NCBI RefSeq assembly: GCF_005747095.1
Contig: NZ_SWLG01000006.1
Span: 248,001 to 312,000 of the forward strand
Origin: Exobacillus caeni
GTDB taxonomy: Bacteria; Bacillota; Bacilli; Bacillales; Guptibacillaceae
DNA length: 64,000 nt
Direction of reading: 5' to 3'
The position numbers and the translations under genes are program-made. This document shows, piece after piece, positions 9,084 to 18,026 of the stretch (its first letter is position 1; each line of letters starts with the position of its first letter). Under the pieces are notes generated by a model, which saw only the letters and a list, made by a program, of their open reading frames with translations, was not told the origin of the DNA and ran no database searches.

Positions 9084-9470
9084 ATGGAAGAAATAAAGTA
9101 TAAAACTGGAGAACTAGTGGTGGCCCATAAAAAAACTGGCAAATATATAGGGGAAGTGATAGAAGTTAAGCCGACACAGGCAGTTGTAAAAGTATTGGCT
9201 GTTTTGAAGCATCCTGCACAGGGAGACCTTCATAATCCGCGAAAGGTTGACGTGCCAATGTTCCATCAGCGAAAAGCGCTTGCTTGCTATGAAAAAACAC
9301 TTGTACCCTTTTCGGCTTTAAAACCGTATGATGGGAATGTTCCCGACTATAACGAATCTTTACGGGACGCACTCGGAAAGCAAATATCAAAGCTAGAAGC
9401 AGATAGCAGTGATTGGTCTAAACGTTCCCTGCAAGAATTAAATGTTCTTAAGCAGGATTATTTCAAGTAA
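9084..9470 (+). CDS. kapB: Kinase-associated protein KapB
   Basis: This 128-residue protein matches KapB, which in B. subtilis supports the sensor kinase KinB at the head of the sporulation phosphorelay. Recognisable features are the beta-rich N-terminal domain (GELVVAHKKTGKYIGEV, KHPAQGDLHNP) and the helical C-terminal tail. Although called a lipoprotein in the literature, this copy has no signal peptide or lipobox, so it should be cytosolic. The start ATG follows GGGGGAGG. It lies just upstream of a trhO copy but has its own spacing of about 70 bases. Confidence 0.85.
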   Translation: MEEIKYKTGELVVAHKKTGKYIGEVIEVKPTQAVVKVLAVLKHPAQGDLHNPRKVDVPMFHQRKALACYEKTLVPFSALKPYDGNVPDYNESLRDALGKQISKLEADSSDWSKRSLQELNVLKQDYFK

Positions 9471-9543
9471 CTTTACAACACCTTAAGGATAGGGTAAATT
9501 ATTATACTGAATAAAATATAAAAAAAGGTGGTTGGCGTTTGAT

Positions 9544-10458
9544 ATGGGATCAAAAGCTAAACAATATCGGGTACTGCTTTACTATAAGTACGTTCCGATT
9601 GAAGACCCCGAATATTTTGCAAAAAAGCATCTTAAGTTTTGTAAAGAACTTGGATTGAGAGGAAGAATCCTCGTTGCAAAAGAAGGGATTAACGGCACTG
9701 TCTCTGGAACAGTGGAACAGACTGATGAATACATGGAAAAAATGCATGAAGATCCGAGGTTCGAGGATCTCTGGTTTAAAATAGACGAAGCGGAAGGTCA
9801 TGCGTTCAAAAAGATGCATGTGCGCCCGCGAAGTGAAATCGTCACGCTTAAGCTTGATAATGATATAAATCCAAATCAAAAAACAGGCAAGTATCTGGAG
9901 CCAGAAGATTTTTATCAAGCTCTTCAGGATGAAGATACGATTGTGATCGATGCAAGAAACGATTACGAATATGATATCGGCCATTTCCGGAACGCGATCC
10001 GCCCGGATGTCAAAGCATTCAGGGACTTGCCGGAATGGATCGAGACAAACCTTGGTGACAAAAAGGACAAGAAGGTATTGACCTATTGCACTGGCGGTAT
10101 CAGATGTGAGAAGTTTTCGGGGTACTTGCTTGATCAAGGGTTTGAAGACGTTTCACAGCTGCACGGCGGGATCGTGAGCTATGGGAAAGATCCTGATGTG
10201 AAAGGGAAGCTGTGGGATGGAAAATGCTTCGTTTTTGATGATCGCCTTGCAGTAGATATTAATCATACAGAAGATGCTAGAGTAGTTGGCAAGTGTTATC
10301 ACTGTGGAACTCCGGCTGAGCAGTATATAAATTGTGCCAACGTCGAATGTGACCTTCTTCATATCGTTTGTGAAAACTGTGAAAAGGAACTTCAGCATTG
10401 CTGTTCTGAAACCTGCCTTGAGAAAAAGGAAAAGCATGAAAAAGCGGAAGTAAAATAA
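9544..10458 (+). CDS. trhO: tRNA uridine(34) hydroxylase TrhO, rhodanese-like (copy 2)
   Basis: This 304-residue paralogue of the protein at 1092-2060 has the same domain order and the active-site YCTGGIRC (catalytic Cys182). The C-terminal extension is richer in cysteines (CYHCG, NCANVEC, CENCEKE, HCCSETC), consistent with one or two zinc sites largely eroded in copy 1. I prefer the ATG at 9544, about 12 bases after AAGGTGG; a TTG at 9532 touches that site and is too close. Two trhO copies 8 kb apart suggest duplication or divergent tRNA targets. Confidence 0.9.
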   Translation: MGSKAKQYRVLLYYKYVPIEDPEYFAKKHLKFCKELGLRGRILVAKEGINGTVSGTVEQTDEYMEKMHEDPRFEDLWFKIDEAEGHAFKKMHVRPRSEIVTLKLDNDINPNQKTGKYLEPEDFYQALQDEDTIVIDARNDYEYDIGHFRNAIRPDVKAFRDLPEWIETNLGDKKDKKVLTYCTGGIRCEKFSGYLLDQGFEDVSQLHGGIVSYGKDPDVKGKLWDGKCFVFDDRLAVDINHTEDARVVGKCYHCGTPAEQYINCANVECDLLHIVCENCEKELQHCCSETCLEKKEKHEKAEVK

Positions 10459-10467
10459 AAAGCTAAT

Positions 10468-10500
10468 AAACGCAGCAGACTTCTCTGTTGCGTTTTTCTG
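10468..10500 (+). terminator. Intrinsic terminator after trhO copy 2
   Basis: A 12-bp stem (10468-10479 with 10484-10495, one G-U) with a CTTC tetraloop is followed by a T-run. Confidence 0.88.
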
Positions 10501-10568
10501 TTGGTTTTGAAATAATATCCAGTGGAACTGAAAGATAAACTGCTACTACAGTGAAAGGTGTGCTATCG

Positions 10569-11360
10569 ATGTGCCTGCTTTCGTTTGCTTATCAAGTACA
10601 TCCTGACTATCCGTTGATTTTAATATCGAATCGCGATGAAGTATACCACCGGCCGACTGCCAGAGCCCATTTTTGGAAGGACTATCCATATGTATTAGCC
10701 GGCAGGGATTTAGAAAAGAATGGAACATGGCTGGGAGTGACCACAAGTGGTCGGTTTTCTGCTCTAACGAATTATCGTAAGCCTGGAGAAATACAGAAAT
10801 CTACATCCAGAGGTGATTTGGTCTCTGGCTTTTTGACTGGAACCCAGAAGATTTCTGAATACATAGCCTGTTTAGAGGCATCTGCGGATAACTATAATGG
10901 ATACAATATTATCGCAGGAAGTTTGGATGATCTATGGTACTTTTCAAACTGTTCTATGCAATCGCAAAAAGTGAAGCCGGGAATTTACGGATTAAGTAAT
11001 CATCTGCTTGATACGCCATGGCCCAAAGTCAGAAAGATAAAATCCGCCCTGTCTGATTATCTGGCTTCAGCGGATCCTGTGACTATTGACGGGCTCCTTC
11101 AGCTTTTATTAGATGGAGAAAAGCCGAACGACGAGGATTTGCCTGATACAGGGGTAGGCCTGGAATGGGAAAGGATTTTATCCCCTGTTTTTATTAAATC
11201 TGAAAGATACGGCACCAGGGCAAATACCGTGATCCTTATCGACCGAATCGGCAACTTATCTTTTTATGAAAAATCTTTCGATAGCGGAAAGTTTTTCACT
11301 TCTAGCTACAAAATCAAGCTTGGCAATGGCAATGGAGTTGGGGAATCATGCGTTATATAA
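10569..11360 (+). CDS. NRDE (Tango2-like) family protein
   Basis: This 263-residue protein begins MCLLSFAYQVHP and contains the SNRDE motif that names the family. The Cys at position 2 would become N-terminal after Met removal, as in Ntn-type hydrolases. Further family blocks are AGRDLEKNGTWLGV and ALTNYR. Bacterial NRDE proteins have no settled function; eukaryotic Tango2 is linked to Golgi or metabolic stability. The ATG at 10569 follows AAAGGTG and places the Cys correctly. The 3' end overlaps the EamA transporter by 13 bases, implying translational coupling. Confidence 0.83.
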   Translation: MCLLSFAYQVHPDYPLILISNRDEVYHRPTARAHFWKDYPYVLAGRDLEKNGTWLGVTTSGRFSALTNYRKPGEIQKSTSRGDLVSGFLTGTQKISEYIACLEASADNYNGYNIIAGSLDDLWYFSNCSMQSQKVKPGIYGLSNHLLDTPWPKVRKIKSALSDYLASADPVTIDGLLQLLLDGEKPNDEDLPDTGVGLEWERILSPVFIKSERYGTRANTVILIDRIGNLSFYEKSFDSGKFFTSSYKIKLGNGNGVGESCVI

Positions 11361-12241
11361 TGATGGTTTCTCTTGGTGCTTGCTGTTATGGGGTACTGTC
11401 AACTATAGTAAAGTTAGCTTATAACGATGGACTCAGGGTAGATGAAGTAGTAGGGAGCCAGATGGTAATAGGAGTTCTTTTACTGTGGATGATTACGGTA
11501 TTTACTTCCAATAAACGCTCCTCATTGAAAGAAGCTTGCTTACTTTTGTTCGTAGGTGCAACTACGGGATTGACCGGGATTTTTTATTATAATTCTCTTC
11601 GGTTTGTAGATGCGTCGTTTGCGGTTATTCTGTTATTTCAATTTACATGGATAGGAGTACTAATTGAATCACTCTGGAAAAGACAAAGGCCGTCAAAAGG
11701 GAGAATTCTTGCCCTTATCCTGCTGATGGCAGGAACCTATTTAGCAAGCGGTATCCATGGAACTGGCATACAGGAATTTTCTCTGATTGGAATTTTACTT
11801 GGACTCGGGGCAGCACTATGCTACTCCCTGTTCATTTTATTTAGCGGCAGTATTTCAATAGAGTTGAATCCATGGGTAAGAGGGAGTTTACTTTCGAGCG
11901 GCGGTATGGTTATAACTCTCCTAGTCTATCCGCCTTCATTTATGATGGGGATCAATATGGATACTATGCTTTGGGGCGGTCTTTTAGCTTTGTTAGGAGT
12001 TGTTGTTCCGACAGTATTATTCACCACAGGAGTCCCTAAAATCGGTGGGGGAATGGCTGCAATCCTGGGGGCAGCAGAATTGCCAATGGCTATTTTTGCT
12101 TCAAGTCTTTTACTCAGAGAAAGGGTAACATTTCTTCAATGGGTTGGAGTAGTTGTTATTTTGCTAGGGATCATACTACCGGAACTTAACCGAAAAAAGT
12201 ATAAACACTCTCCGGGGGAACATAAACGATTAGTTAGCTAA
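11348..12241 (+). CDS. EamA/DMT-family transporter
   Basis: This 297-residue membrane protein has about ten predicted transmembrane segments arranged as two EamA repeats, typical of the drug/metabolite transporter superfamily. GATTGLTGIFYYNSLRFVDAS in the first half and GAAELPMAIFASSLLLRE in the second are the recurring EamA signatures. The substrate is unknown. Its ATG overlaps the end of the NRDE gene, so the two are translated from one message. Confidence 0.85.
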   Translation: MRYIMMVSLGACCYGVLSTIVKLAYNDGLRVDEVVGSQMVIGVLLLWMITVFTSNKRSSLKEACLLLFVGATTGLTGIFYYNSLRFVDASFAVILLFQFTWIGVLIESLWKRQRPSKGRILALILLMAGTYLASGIHGTGIQEFSLIGILLGLGAALCYSLFILFSGSISIELNPWVRGSLLSSGGMVITLLVYPPSFMMGINMDTMLWGGLLALLGVVVPTVLFTTGVPKIGGGMAAILGAAELPMAIFASSLLLRERVTFLQWVGVVVILLGIILPELNRKKYKHSPGEHKRLVS

Positions 12242-12398
12242 TTTTTTTTAATCATAGGGACGCCAACTCATGAATACATTTAGTTTCTAACTAAGCAAAA
12301 ACCACAGAAAGAATCGTTAGAGGATTAGTAAAAAGTATTCAGTTTATATTTTCTAGTAAAGGGTATATGTTGTCCAACATTTACTGGGAGGGATTACG

Positions 12399-12575
12399 AT
12401 GAAAAGAAAACGCCACTATGTTGAAGATCAGTTGCTTAAGGAAGCTGCGGGTATTAGGGAATATAAAAAAATGGACGTCCTAAAGTTTTCCAGAAAGCCT
12501 GGTCGAAGCATAGGAAATAAACATCCCAGAAAAGAAATAACCAAAACAGGAACGTTGTTAAATCCTCAATATTGA
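12399..12575 (+). CDS. Small basic protein, 58 residues, unknown
   Basis: This short ORF begins with ATG after a strong GGGAGGG site and ends just before a terminator, which supports it as a real gene. The product starts MKRKRHYVEDQLLKEA, is rich in Lys and Arg, and has no membrane segment, Cys cluster or recognised motif. Function unknown. Confidence 0.6.
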   Translation: MKRKRHYVEDQLLKEAAGIREYKKMDVLKFSRKPGRSIGNKHPRKEITKTGTLLNPQY

Positions 12576-12581
12576 TTTTTT

Positions 12582-12607
12582 AGATGGACTTTTGTCCATC
12601 TTTTTTT
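12582..12607 (+). terminator. Intrinsic terminator
   Basis: An 8-bp stem (AGATGGAC/GTCCATCT) with a TTTT loop is followed by a T-run, closing the small gene at 12399-12575. Confidence 0.88.
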
Positions 12608-12721
12608 GAGGAATCATGTTGTTTTATGAAACGTTATTTATCATGGTTTCTCATGAAAAAAGGATTGGAGCAGAATCCGTAGAACATTTAACTGATATTT
12701 CAATGGAAAAGGAGAATTTAA

Positions 12722-13423
12722 ATGAGTCAGCAAATAATCGCCATGGGTGGCGGTGGATTCTCAATGGAACCGGAAAACCTCTTATTGGATCGATACATAC
12801 TTGAGCAGACTCACAGGACAACCCCAAAAGTTTGTTTTCTACCAACTGCCAGCGGAGATTCTGAAAATTACATCAACCGATTTTACGCATCCTTTAATAA
12901 GCTGGATTGCACACCGTCTCACTTATCGTTGTTTAAACCACATGTCTCTGATTTAAAAGAATTCATCCTTGAAAAAGATGTAATTTATGTAGGTGGAGGT
13001 AATACTTTTAACCTGCTTACTTTATGGAAAGCGTGGGGGCTTGATGTGGCTTTAAAAGAAGCATGGGAATCAGGAGTTATACTTGCCGGGCTAAGTGCGG
13101 GGTCGATCTGCTGGTTCGAGCAAGGTATAACAGATTCTTTTAGTGGATCCCTATCAAAGCTAGACTGTCTGGGTTTTTTGCCAGGAAGCAATTGTCCACA
13201 CTATGATGGAGAAGAAAACAGAAGGCCATCCTTCCATGACCTTGTTCTGAATAGGGAAGTTACCCGTGGACTTGCTGCTGATGACGGTGTGGCTTTCCAT
13301 TTTAAAGGAAACGATCTCTATGAAACGGTAAGTTCTCGACCAACTGCGATGGGTTATCATGTTTATAATCGAGATGGGGAGGTTTTAGAAGAAACGATCA
13401 AGCCTGTATTTTTAGGCGAATAA
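12722..13423 (+). CDS. Peptidase S51 (dipeptidase E-like)
   Basis: This 233-residue protein of the peptidase E (S51) family has a class I glutamine amidotransferase-like fold. The nucleophile Ser sits in AGLSAGSICW, and the glycine-rich MGGGGFSM at the N terminus and YVGGGNTFNLL are family hallmarks. LPGSNCPHYDGEENR carries the candidate His and acidic residues. Peptidase E enzymes cleave N-terminal Asp dipeptides, while cyanophycinase relatives act on other substrates; I cannot separate these. AAAAGGAG precedes the ATG. Confidence 0.86.
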   Translation: MSQQIIAMGGGGFSMEPENLLLDRYILEQTHRTTPKVCFLPTASGDSENYINRFYASFNKLDCTPSHLSLFKPHVSDLKEFILEKDVIYVGGGNTFNLLTLWKAWGLDVALKEAWESGVILAGLSAGSICWFEQGITDSFSGSLSKLDCLGFLPGSNCPHYDGEENRRPSFHDLVLNREVTRGLAADDGVAFHFKGNDLYETVSSRPTAMGYHVYNRDGEVLEETIKPVFLGE

Positions 13424-13572
13424 AAAGAACTCATTAAAATATGTATTAACTTTGTTTTCTTAGAACCTTTTAGTTCATTTTTCACAAATGTATGAATATT
13501 TTTGGATGCACTGGCATTTCTGTAGCTTTCATGAGAAAATATAGTGTATAAAATCTGAAAGGGAGAAAGCTA

Positions 13573-14247
13573 ATGCCACTCTGGATCAGAAAAATATTTG
13601 TAATATTTATCGCTATCGTTACACTTGGAACAGTAATTCCAACAAACTACCTATATTCTGAAACTGAAAAATCTAAGGCAGACTATATAAACTCGAATGA
13701 AGGACAAGACCTCTCAGAAGGCCTGTCTCTAAATGACGATGAAATCAGTTTACCAGATTTAGATTCCGATCAAAACAAAGATACCAGTATATTTACTCCC
13801 TGGAGTGAAATTGCTTCAGCTTTGACTGACTATAACGAGTTAGCGCCTACTTTTGTAGATTTTGCCGTACGGGAAGCTGAAGTACAGGGAATTCAGAAGT
13901 TTGGTACTTACATAGCAGACCAGGTAGGAGACCAATATTTAGATACTATTTTACCTCAGATAGAGTTGGTTATGAACAATTTAACCGATGAGATGGATGA
14001 AGAAATGCTGAGGCATGTAATTGTCTCAACAAAGCCTGCTGGAGGGACAGGGGAAAAGATTCTCCATTTTTATGATGGCAGGTCAGGAAGAGATATTTTT
14101 CGTTTCCATGTTAGAAGAGACCATCCGCCCCAGGATGGATACTGGTTTAACTTTCATTACCACAAAGCATCCGATAACTTCGAATCCCACCATGATTTAG
14201 GAAAAATTTATTGGGATAAAAATACGCCGCCTAACTGGATGGCATAA
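13573..14247 (+). CDS. ypjP: YpjP-like exported protein
   Basis: This 224-residue protein has an N-terminal hydrophobic segment (about 7-27) that is a signal peptide or anchor, an acidic linker rich in Asp/Glu/Ser, and a C-terminal domain ending with HYHKASDNFESHHDLGKIYWDKNTPPNW. I recognise it as YpjP. In B. subtilis ypjP lies next to thyB-dfrA; here thyA-dfrA begins 2.8 kb downstream, so the neighbourhood is partly kept. Function unknown. AAAGGGAGAAAG lies upstream of the ATG. Confidence 0.78.
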   Translation: MPLWIRKIFVIFIAIVTLGTVIPTNYLYSETEKSKADYINSNEGQDLSEGLSLNDDEISLPDLDSDQNKDTSIFTPWSEIASALTDYNELAPTFVDFAVREAEVQGIQKFGTYIADQVGDQYLDTILPQIELVMNNLTDEMDEEMLRHVIVSTKPAGGTGEKILHFYDGRSGRDIFRFHVRRDHPPQDGYWFNFHYHKASDNFESHHDLGKIYWDKNTPPNWMA

Positions 14248-14255
14248 AGTTAGTT

Positions 14256-14297
14256 AAACACTGTTCTCTATCCTTGAACAGTGTTTTATTTATTTTT
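14256..14297 (+). terminator. Intrinsic terminator after ypjP
   Basis: An 11-bp perfect stem (14256-14266 with 14276-14286) is followed by TTTATTTATTTTT. Confidence 0.88.
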
Positions 14298-14333
14298 GTG
14301 TTGTACAAAATCGTTAAGAAAGGGATTGGAAAA

Positions 14334-14558
14334 GTGGAGTTAGTAAAATGCATAAGGGACGTTTATAAAGAACATGAAACATATATTGAACACGTAAGGC
14401 CAAAATGTCTTTTTAAAAAAGGAAATATCTATCCTGCGTTTCTGGAAGGTGAAGATTATTGGGTAACAGTTGATGAAGAAGGCTTCCAACATGTTATTAG
14501 CTCAGAAAAAGAAATTGGGGAAGACTTTTGGTTTTCTTTTCGATTTCAAAGCCTTTGA
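14334..14558 (+). CDS. Small hypothetical protein, 74 residues
   Basis: The ORF from GTG 14334 (AAAGGGA upstream) encodes a soluble protein with alternating charged and aromatic residues (PKCLFKKGNIYPA, GEDYWVTVDEEGFQHVI). This looks like a small beta-barrel domain. Not recognised. It ends right before a bidirectional terminator. Extending upstream to 14274 would run into the ypjP terminator and adds a hydrophobic stretch without a ribosome site. Confidence 0.6.
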   Translation: MELVKCIRDVYKEHETYIEHVRPKCLFKKGNIYPAFLEGEDYWVTVDEEGFQHVISSEKEIGEDFWFSFRFQSL

Positions 14559-14565
14559 AAATAAA

Positions 14566-14595
14566 AATACAACCTACGACAGGTTGTATTTTTTA
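14566..14595. terminator. Bidirectional intrinsic terminator
   Basis: A 10-bp perfect stem AATACAACCT/AGGTTGTATT (14566-14575 with 14581-14590), with an A-run and T-run outside, lies between convergent small genes. Confidence 0.88.
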
Positions 14596-14829
14596 GAACA
14601 TAGGATTTTCTTCAAGAAATTGATAAACGTTGTCAACGAGTTCTTCAGGTGTGTTACCTGTAACTCTTTCTCCGTTGACTAAACAGAAAATGGATTCTGC
14701 ACAAAGCGTGCAATGGCTTAGACAGGAATATTCAATAATATCAAAGTCAGGATCTTCTTCTAACATCTCCATTGCTTTATAAGAACCATTTGCAAGATTG
14801 CTTATACAAAATTCTATAATCGGATTCAT
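14593..14829 (-). CDS. yuzB: YuzB, DUF1450 family
   Basis: This 78-residue protein matches the YuzB/DUF1450 (UPF0349) family. The cysteine cluster CLSHCTLCAESIFCLVNGE resembles a thioredoxin-like [2Fe-2S] ferredoxin fold, and the C-terminal helix VDNVYQFLEEN is typical. The biochemical role is unknown. In B. subtilis it lies near redox and iron-sulphur genes; here it diverges from trxB. AGAGGTG lies ahead of the ATG. Confidence 0.86.
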   Translation of the reverse strand: MNPIIEFCISNLANGSYKAMEMLEEDPDFDIIEYSCLSHCTLCAESIFCLVNGERVTGNTPEELVDNVYQFLEENPMF

Positions 14830-14953
14830 TTCTTATCACCTCTAATAACAAAAAACATCACATTAAACAGTAACAAACAAGGACATCTACTTATTTTAAC
14901 AAGCTTTGTCGAAAAAGAAAAATAAAATGGATAAAAACATTTAAGCAGGAAAA

Positions 14954-14982
14954 TTCAAGGTGAGTATTATATATACTATAAT
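14954..14982 (+). promoter_or_regulatory. Putative trxB promoter
   Basis: TTCAAG (14954-14959) and a perfect TATAAT (14977-14982) are 17 bases apart. The weak -35 fits a gene that may need an activator; in B. subtilis trxB depends on Spx (established), but I did not identify a Spx element. Confidence 0.45.
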
Positions 14983-15102
14983 GATTGTAGTAGGATACTC
15001 CCGGAAAATAATGTTATCTATTTTCAAGGCAAAGAAGAGAGTAGATGGTTTAAATCGGCTTAATTAGGAAAAACATATAATGAATGAAGGAGGATGGATA
15101 AG

Positions 15103-16050
15103 ATGTATAAAACAGTTATTGTAGGAACAGGGCCTGCTGGACTAACAGCTGCCATTTATCTTGCCCGTGCAAATATGGAACCGTTGGTTATCGAAGGACC
15201 AGAACCAGGTGGGCAATTGACGCTGACAACAGATGTGGAAAATTTCCCTGGTTTCCCGGATGGAATCATGGGTCCTGAATTAATGGAAAATATGAGAAAA
15301 CAAGCAGAGCGTTTTGGAGCTAAAATTCACAAAGGCTGGGTCACTGACGTTGATTTATCCAACCGGCCTTTTAAACTAAAGGTTGATAATCTGGGGGAAA
15401 TTGAATCACAGGCTGTTGTAATTTCTACAGGTGCAAGTGCTAAAATGCTTGGAATTCCTGGGGAAAGTGAAAACATGGGCCGTGGCGTTAGTACCTGTGC
15501 TACGTGTGATGGCTTTTTCTTCCGCGGCAAGAAAATAGTCGTGATCGGTGGCGGAGATTCTGCGATGGAGGAAGCAACCTTCTTAACGAAATTTGCTTCT
15601 GAAGTAACGATTGTTCATCGACGCAATGAAATGCGTGCTTCTAAAATTATGCAAGAGCGTGCACAGCAAAACGATAAGATCAAGTGGAAGCTGAACTATT
15701 CTCCAGTGGAAGTAGTTGCGGAAAACAATAAAGTCTCTGGTATAAAAATTAAAAATAATGAAACAGGCGAAGAGGAACTGTTTGAAACGGATGGAATTTT
15801 TGTTGCTATCGGACATAAGCCTAATACCGACTTTTTAAAAGGCCATCTTGATATGGATGAAAAAGGTTATCTTAATGTGAAAGCTGGAACGACAGAAACA
15901 AATGTGGAAGGCGTCTTTGCCTGTGGAGATGTGCAGGACTTTACTTACCGCCAGGCTATTACAGCAGCTGGTTCTGGCTGTATGGCAGCAATGGATACGG
16001 AAAGGTTCCTTGAAGGAACAGCATTTGTGGACTGGAGTATCAGTAAGTAA
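15103..16050 (+). CDS. trxB: Thioredoxin-disulfide reductase
   Basis: This 315-residue NADPH-dependent flavoprotein reduces thioredoxin. An N-terminal FAD site GTGPAGLTAAIYLAR, the redox-active CATC (Cys132 and Cys135), the NADPH site GGGDSAMEEA with HRRNEMRAS, and the C-terminal FACGDVQD FAD motif appear in canonical order and spacing. The ATG at 15103 lies nine bases after AAGGAGG; the ATG at 15094 touches that site and is rejected. It is monocistronic with a terminator. Confidence 0.95.
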   Translation: MYKTVIVGTGPAGLTAAIYLARANMEPLVIEGPEPGGQLTLTTDVENFPGFPDGIMGPELMENMRKQAERFGAKIHKGWVTDVDLSNRPFKLKVDNLGEIESQAVVISTGASAKMLGIPGESENMGRGVSTCATCDGFFFRGKKIVVIGGGDSAMEEATFLTKFASEVTIVHRRNEMRASKIMQERAQQNDKIKWKLNYSPVEVVAENNKVSGIKIKNNETGEEELFETDGIFVAIGHKPNTDFLKGHLDMDEKGYLNVKAGTTETNVEGVFACGDVQDFTYRQAITAAGSGCMAAMDTERFLEGTAFVDWSISK

Positions 16051-16074
16051 CAAATTAAATTTATGAAATAATAT

Positions 16075-16102
16075 AAAGCCTGGTTTATTCCAGGCTTTTT
16101 TG
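16075..16102 (+). terminator. Intrinsic terminator after trxB
   Basis: An 8-bp stem AAGCCTGG/CCAGGCTT is followed by a T-run. Confidence 0.9.
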
Positions 16103-16202
16103 TACTTTGCACGAAGAAAATGGGAAGTTAATTTTCGAGGAGTCTGCGTGTATTTCTTTCCTTGAACTGTGGTTTGACGTTCCACTTCTTTGAGATACGT
16201 CA

Positions 16203-16311
16203 ATTGATTGGAGCAGAGGGCAGGCGACTCCTGCAGGATAAGCAACAGCTGAAGCGTTGCCCGCGGAAAGCGAACTGCCCGGAGTGGAAAGGAATACTGC
16301 AATTGCGTCAC
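16203..16311. repeat. Dispersed Bacillaceae-type palindromic repeat, copy A
   Basis: The trxB-hsp20 gap contains a hairpin-forming repeat. The left arm (GATTGGAGCAGAGGGCAGGCGA) is partly complementary to the right arm around GCGGAAAGCGAACTGCC (16263-16279) and GGAGTGGAAA. The right-arm core recurs at 23553 and, with changes, 56089. From memory, similar GCGGAAAGCGAGC...GGAGCGGAAATCAA sequences are scattered through intergenic regions of Bacillus relatives. Confidence 0.7.
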
Positions 16312-16378
16312 CGTACATCTATAATTTGTAGCTTATTAAGCAACAAAATATGCCAAAAGAGACTTATTTTGAAAATTG

Positions 16379-16424
16379 AAAAACACATGCCGTTTACTAT
16401 CATTAGTTGGCATGTGTTTTTTTG
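16379..16424. terminator. Terminator for hsp20 (both strands possible)
   Basis: An 11-bp stem AAACACATGCC/GGCATGTGTTT (16381-16391 with 16409-16419) has T-runs on either strand. It lies just downstream of the minus-strand hsp20 gene. Confidence 0.82.
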
Positions 16425-16440
16425 ATTCTCAGGGAAAATA

Positions 16441-16887
16441 CTATTCAATATCCAGGAACCGTTGTTTGTTACCTTTGATATCGGATTTAGGAATGCGAAC
16501 TTCCAATACACCGTTTTGATATCTGGCTTTCGTATTTTTGGGAGAAACATGATAAGGAAGAGGAACAATTCTTTCCATTCTTTCATACGATCTTTCTTTA
16601 CGGTAATATTTATGGTTCTCATTTATTTCTTCAATCCTGTTATCGTTTTCAACAGAAATTCTAATTCCTTCGTTCAATACCTCTACATCGATCTGTTCTC
16701 TTTTCACTCCCGGAATTTCAGCCTCTACGATGACATCAGCATTTGTTTCGTAAATATCTACTCGAAAAGATCTACCAGGGAAAAAATTTTGAAAGGGATC
16801 TTTCCAAAAATCATCAAAAGAATTCAGCCACTGCTTTACCACTGGATCCTCAAAAATTTTTGGCAGTTTGTCTTTTTTAGATGCCAT
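16441..16887 (-). CDS. Hsp20/alpha-crystallin small heat shock protein
   Basis: This 148-residue ATP-independent chaperone has a 40-residue N-terminal arm rich in aromatic residues (FDDFWKDPFQNFF), then the alpha-crystallin domain (about 43-140): YETNADVIVEAEIPGV, RSYERMERIVPLP and NGVLEVRIPK with the conserved G-V-L. In B. subtilis the related CotM and CotP are spore coat proteins and YocM is a stress chaperone; I cannot assign this copy to one of them. I saw no CIRCE element upstream. AAAGGAGAG precedes the ATG. Confidence 0.9.
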   Translation of the reverse strand: MASKKDKLPKIFEDPVVKQWLNSFDDFWKDPFQNFFPGRSFRVDIYETNADVIVEAEIPGVKREQIDVEVLNEGIRISVENDNRIEEINENHKYYRKERSYERMERIVPLPYHVSPKNTKARYQNGVLEVRIPKSDIKGNKQRFLDIE

Positions 16888-16935
16888 TGGCTTTGCTCTC
16901 CTTTACACCGTTTTTTTCAATAATTAACATATGAT

Positions 16936-16965
16936 TTGCAAGGTAAATGGTGCACACAGTATGGT
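16936..16965 (+). promoter_or_regulatory. Putative thyA-dfrA promoter
   Basis: TTGCAA (16936-16941) and TATGGT (16960-16965) are 18 bases apart, about 40 bases before thyA. Modest match. Confidence 0.4.
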
Positions 16966-17003
16966 AAAATGAAAGATAATTGTACGGATGAAAGGAGAAA
17001 ATA

Positions 17004-17954
17004 ATGAAGCAATACCAGGATTTATGTAAACATATCTTACATACCGGAACCAAAAAAGAAGACAGAACAGGAACAGGAACAATTTCCGTTTTTGGTTATC
17101 AAATGCGATTTGATTTAAAGGAGGGATTTCCTTTATTAACGACAAAACGGGTTCCGTTCCGTTTAATTGCAAGTGAACTTTTATGGTTCATTAAAGGGGA
17201 TACCAATATAAGATATTTACTTCAACATAATAATCATATTTGGGATGAATGGCCATTTAAAAAGTATGTAGAATCTGAAGAATATAAGGGGCCTGATATG
17301 GCTGGTTTTGCCCATCGCGCTCAGCATGATGATGAGTTTAGGAAGATTTATAAAAATGAATTAGATAGATTCTGCAGTCGCATTTTAGAGGATGATGAAT
17401 TTGCAGAAAAATGGGGGTCGATTGGCGCAGCTGCTTATGGTGCCCAGTGGAGAAGTTTCCAGGGACCATACGGATCAACGGATCAGCTAAAAGATGTCAT
17501 TGAACAAATCAAAACAAATCCTGACAGCCGCAGGCATCTAGTAGTAAGCTGGAATGCGAATCAATTCTCACATGGTGAGGCACTTTTGCCACCATGCCAT
17601 ACACTTTTTCAATTTTACGTGGCGGATGGAAAGTTAAGCTGTCAATTGTATCAGCGTTCAGGTGATGTATTTTTAGGAGTTCCTTTCAATATTGCCAGCT
17701 ATGCGCTTCTTACACATCTGATTGCTCATGAATGTGGTTTAGAAGTTGGAGACTTTGTTCATACATTGGGTGATGCCCATCTTTATTCAAATCATCTGAA
17801 TCAAGTTAATACGCAGTTAAGCCGTGACACAAGGCCACTTCCAAAACTTAAACTCAATCCGGATGTGAAATCTGTTTTTGACTTTGAGATGGAGGATATT
17901 AAGATTGAAGGATATGATCCTCATCCGGCAATTAAAGCGCCTGTTGCAGTTTAG
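17004..17954 (+). CDS. thyA: Thymidylate synthase
   Basis: This 316-residue folate-dependent thymidylate synthase makes dTMP from dUMP with methylene-tetrahydrofolate. The catalytic Cys is C198 in [12 protein letters not shown], matching the numbering of the long Lactobacillus casei-type enzyme; the extra about 50 residues (85-135) of that long form are present. RTGTGT near the N terminus, [10 protein letters not shown] and the C-terminal KAPVAV are diagnostic. It is followed by dfrA, which recycles the dihydrofolate made here. ATGAAAGGAGAAAATA precedes the ATG. Confidence 0.96.
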   Translation: MKQYQDLCKHILHTGTKKEDRTGTGTISVFGYQMRFDLKEGFPLLTTKRVPFRLIASELLWFIKGDTNIRYLLQHNNHIWDEWPFKKYVESEEYKGPDMAGFAHRAQHDDEFRKIYKNELDRFCSRILEDDEFAEKWGSIGAAAYGAQWRSFQGPYGSTDQLKDVIEQIKTNPDSRRHLVVSWNANQFSHGEALLPPCHTLFQFYVADGKLSCQLYQRSGDVFLGVPFNIASYALLTHLIAHECGLEVGDFVHTLGDAHLYSNHLNQVNTQLSRDTRPLPKLKLNPDVKSVFDFEMEDIKIEGYDPHPAIKAPVAV

Positions 17955-18026
17955 TCTTTAATTTTGTTATTTTTGCTCCGGAATGTGGAGTTACAGGTTT
18001 ATTTTCTGAAAGGGGTTTTACAAACT

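Noticed and set aside
15094-15102. trxB start at ATG 15094
   Set aside because: It abuts AAGGAGG with no spacing; ATG 15103 is nine bases away and gives the usual N terminus.
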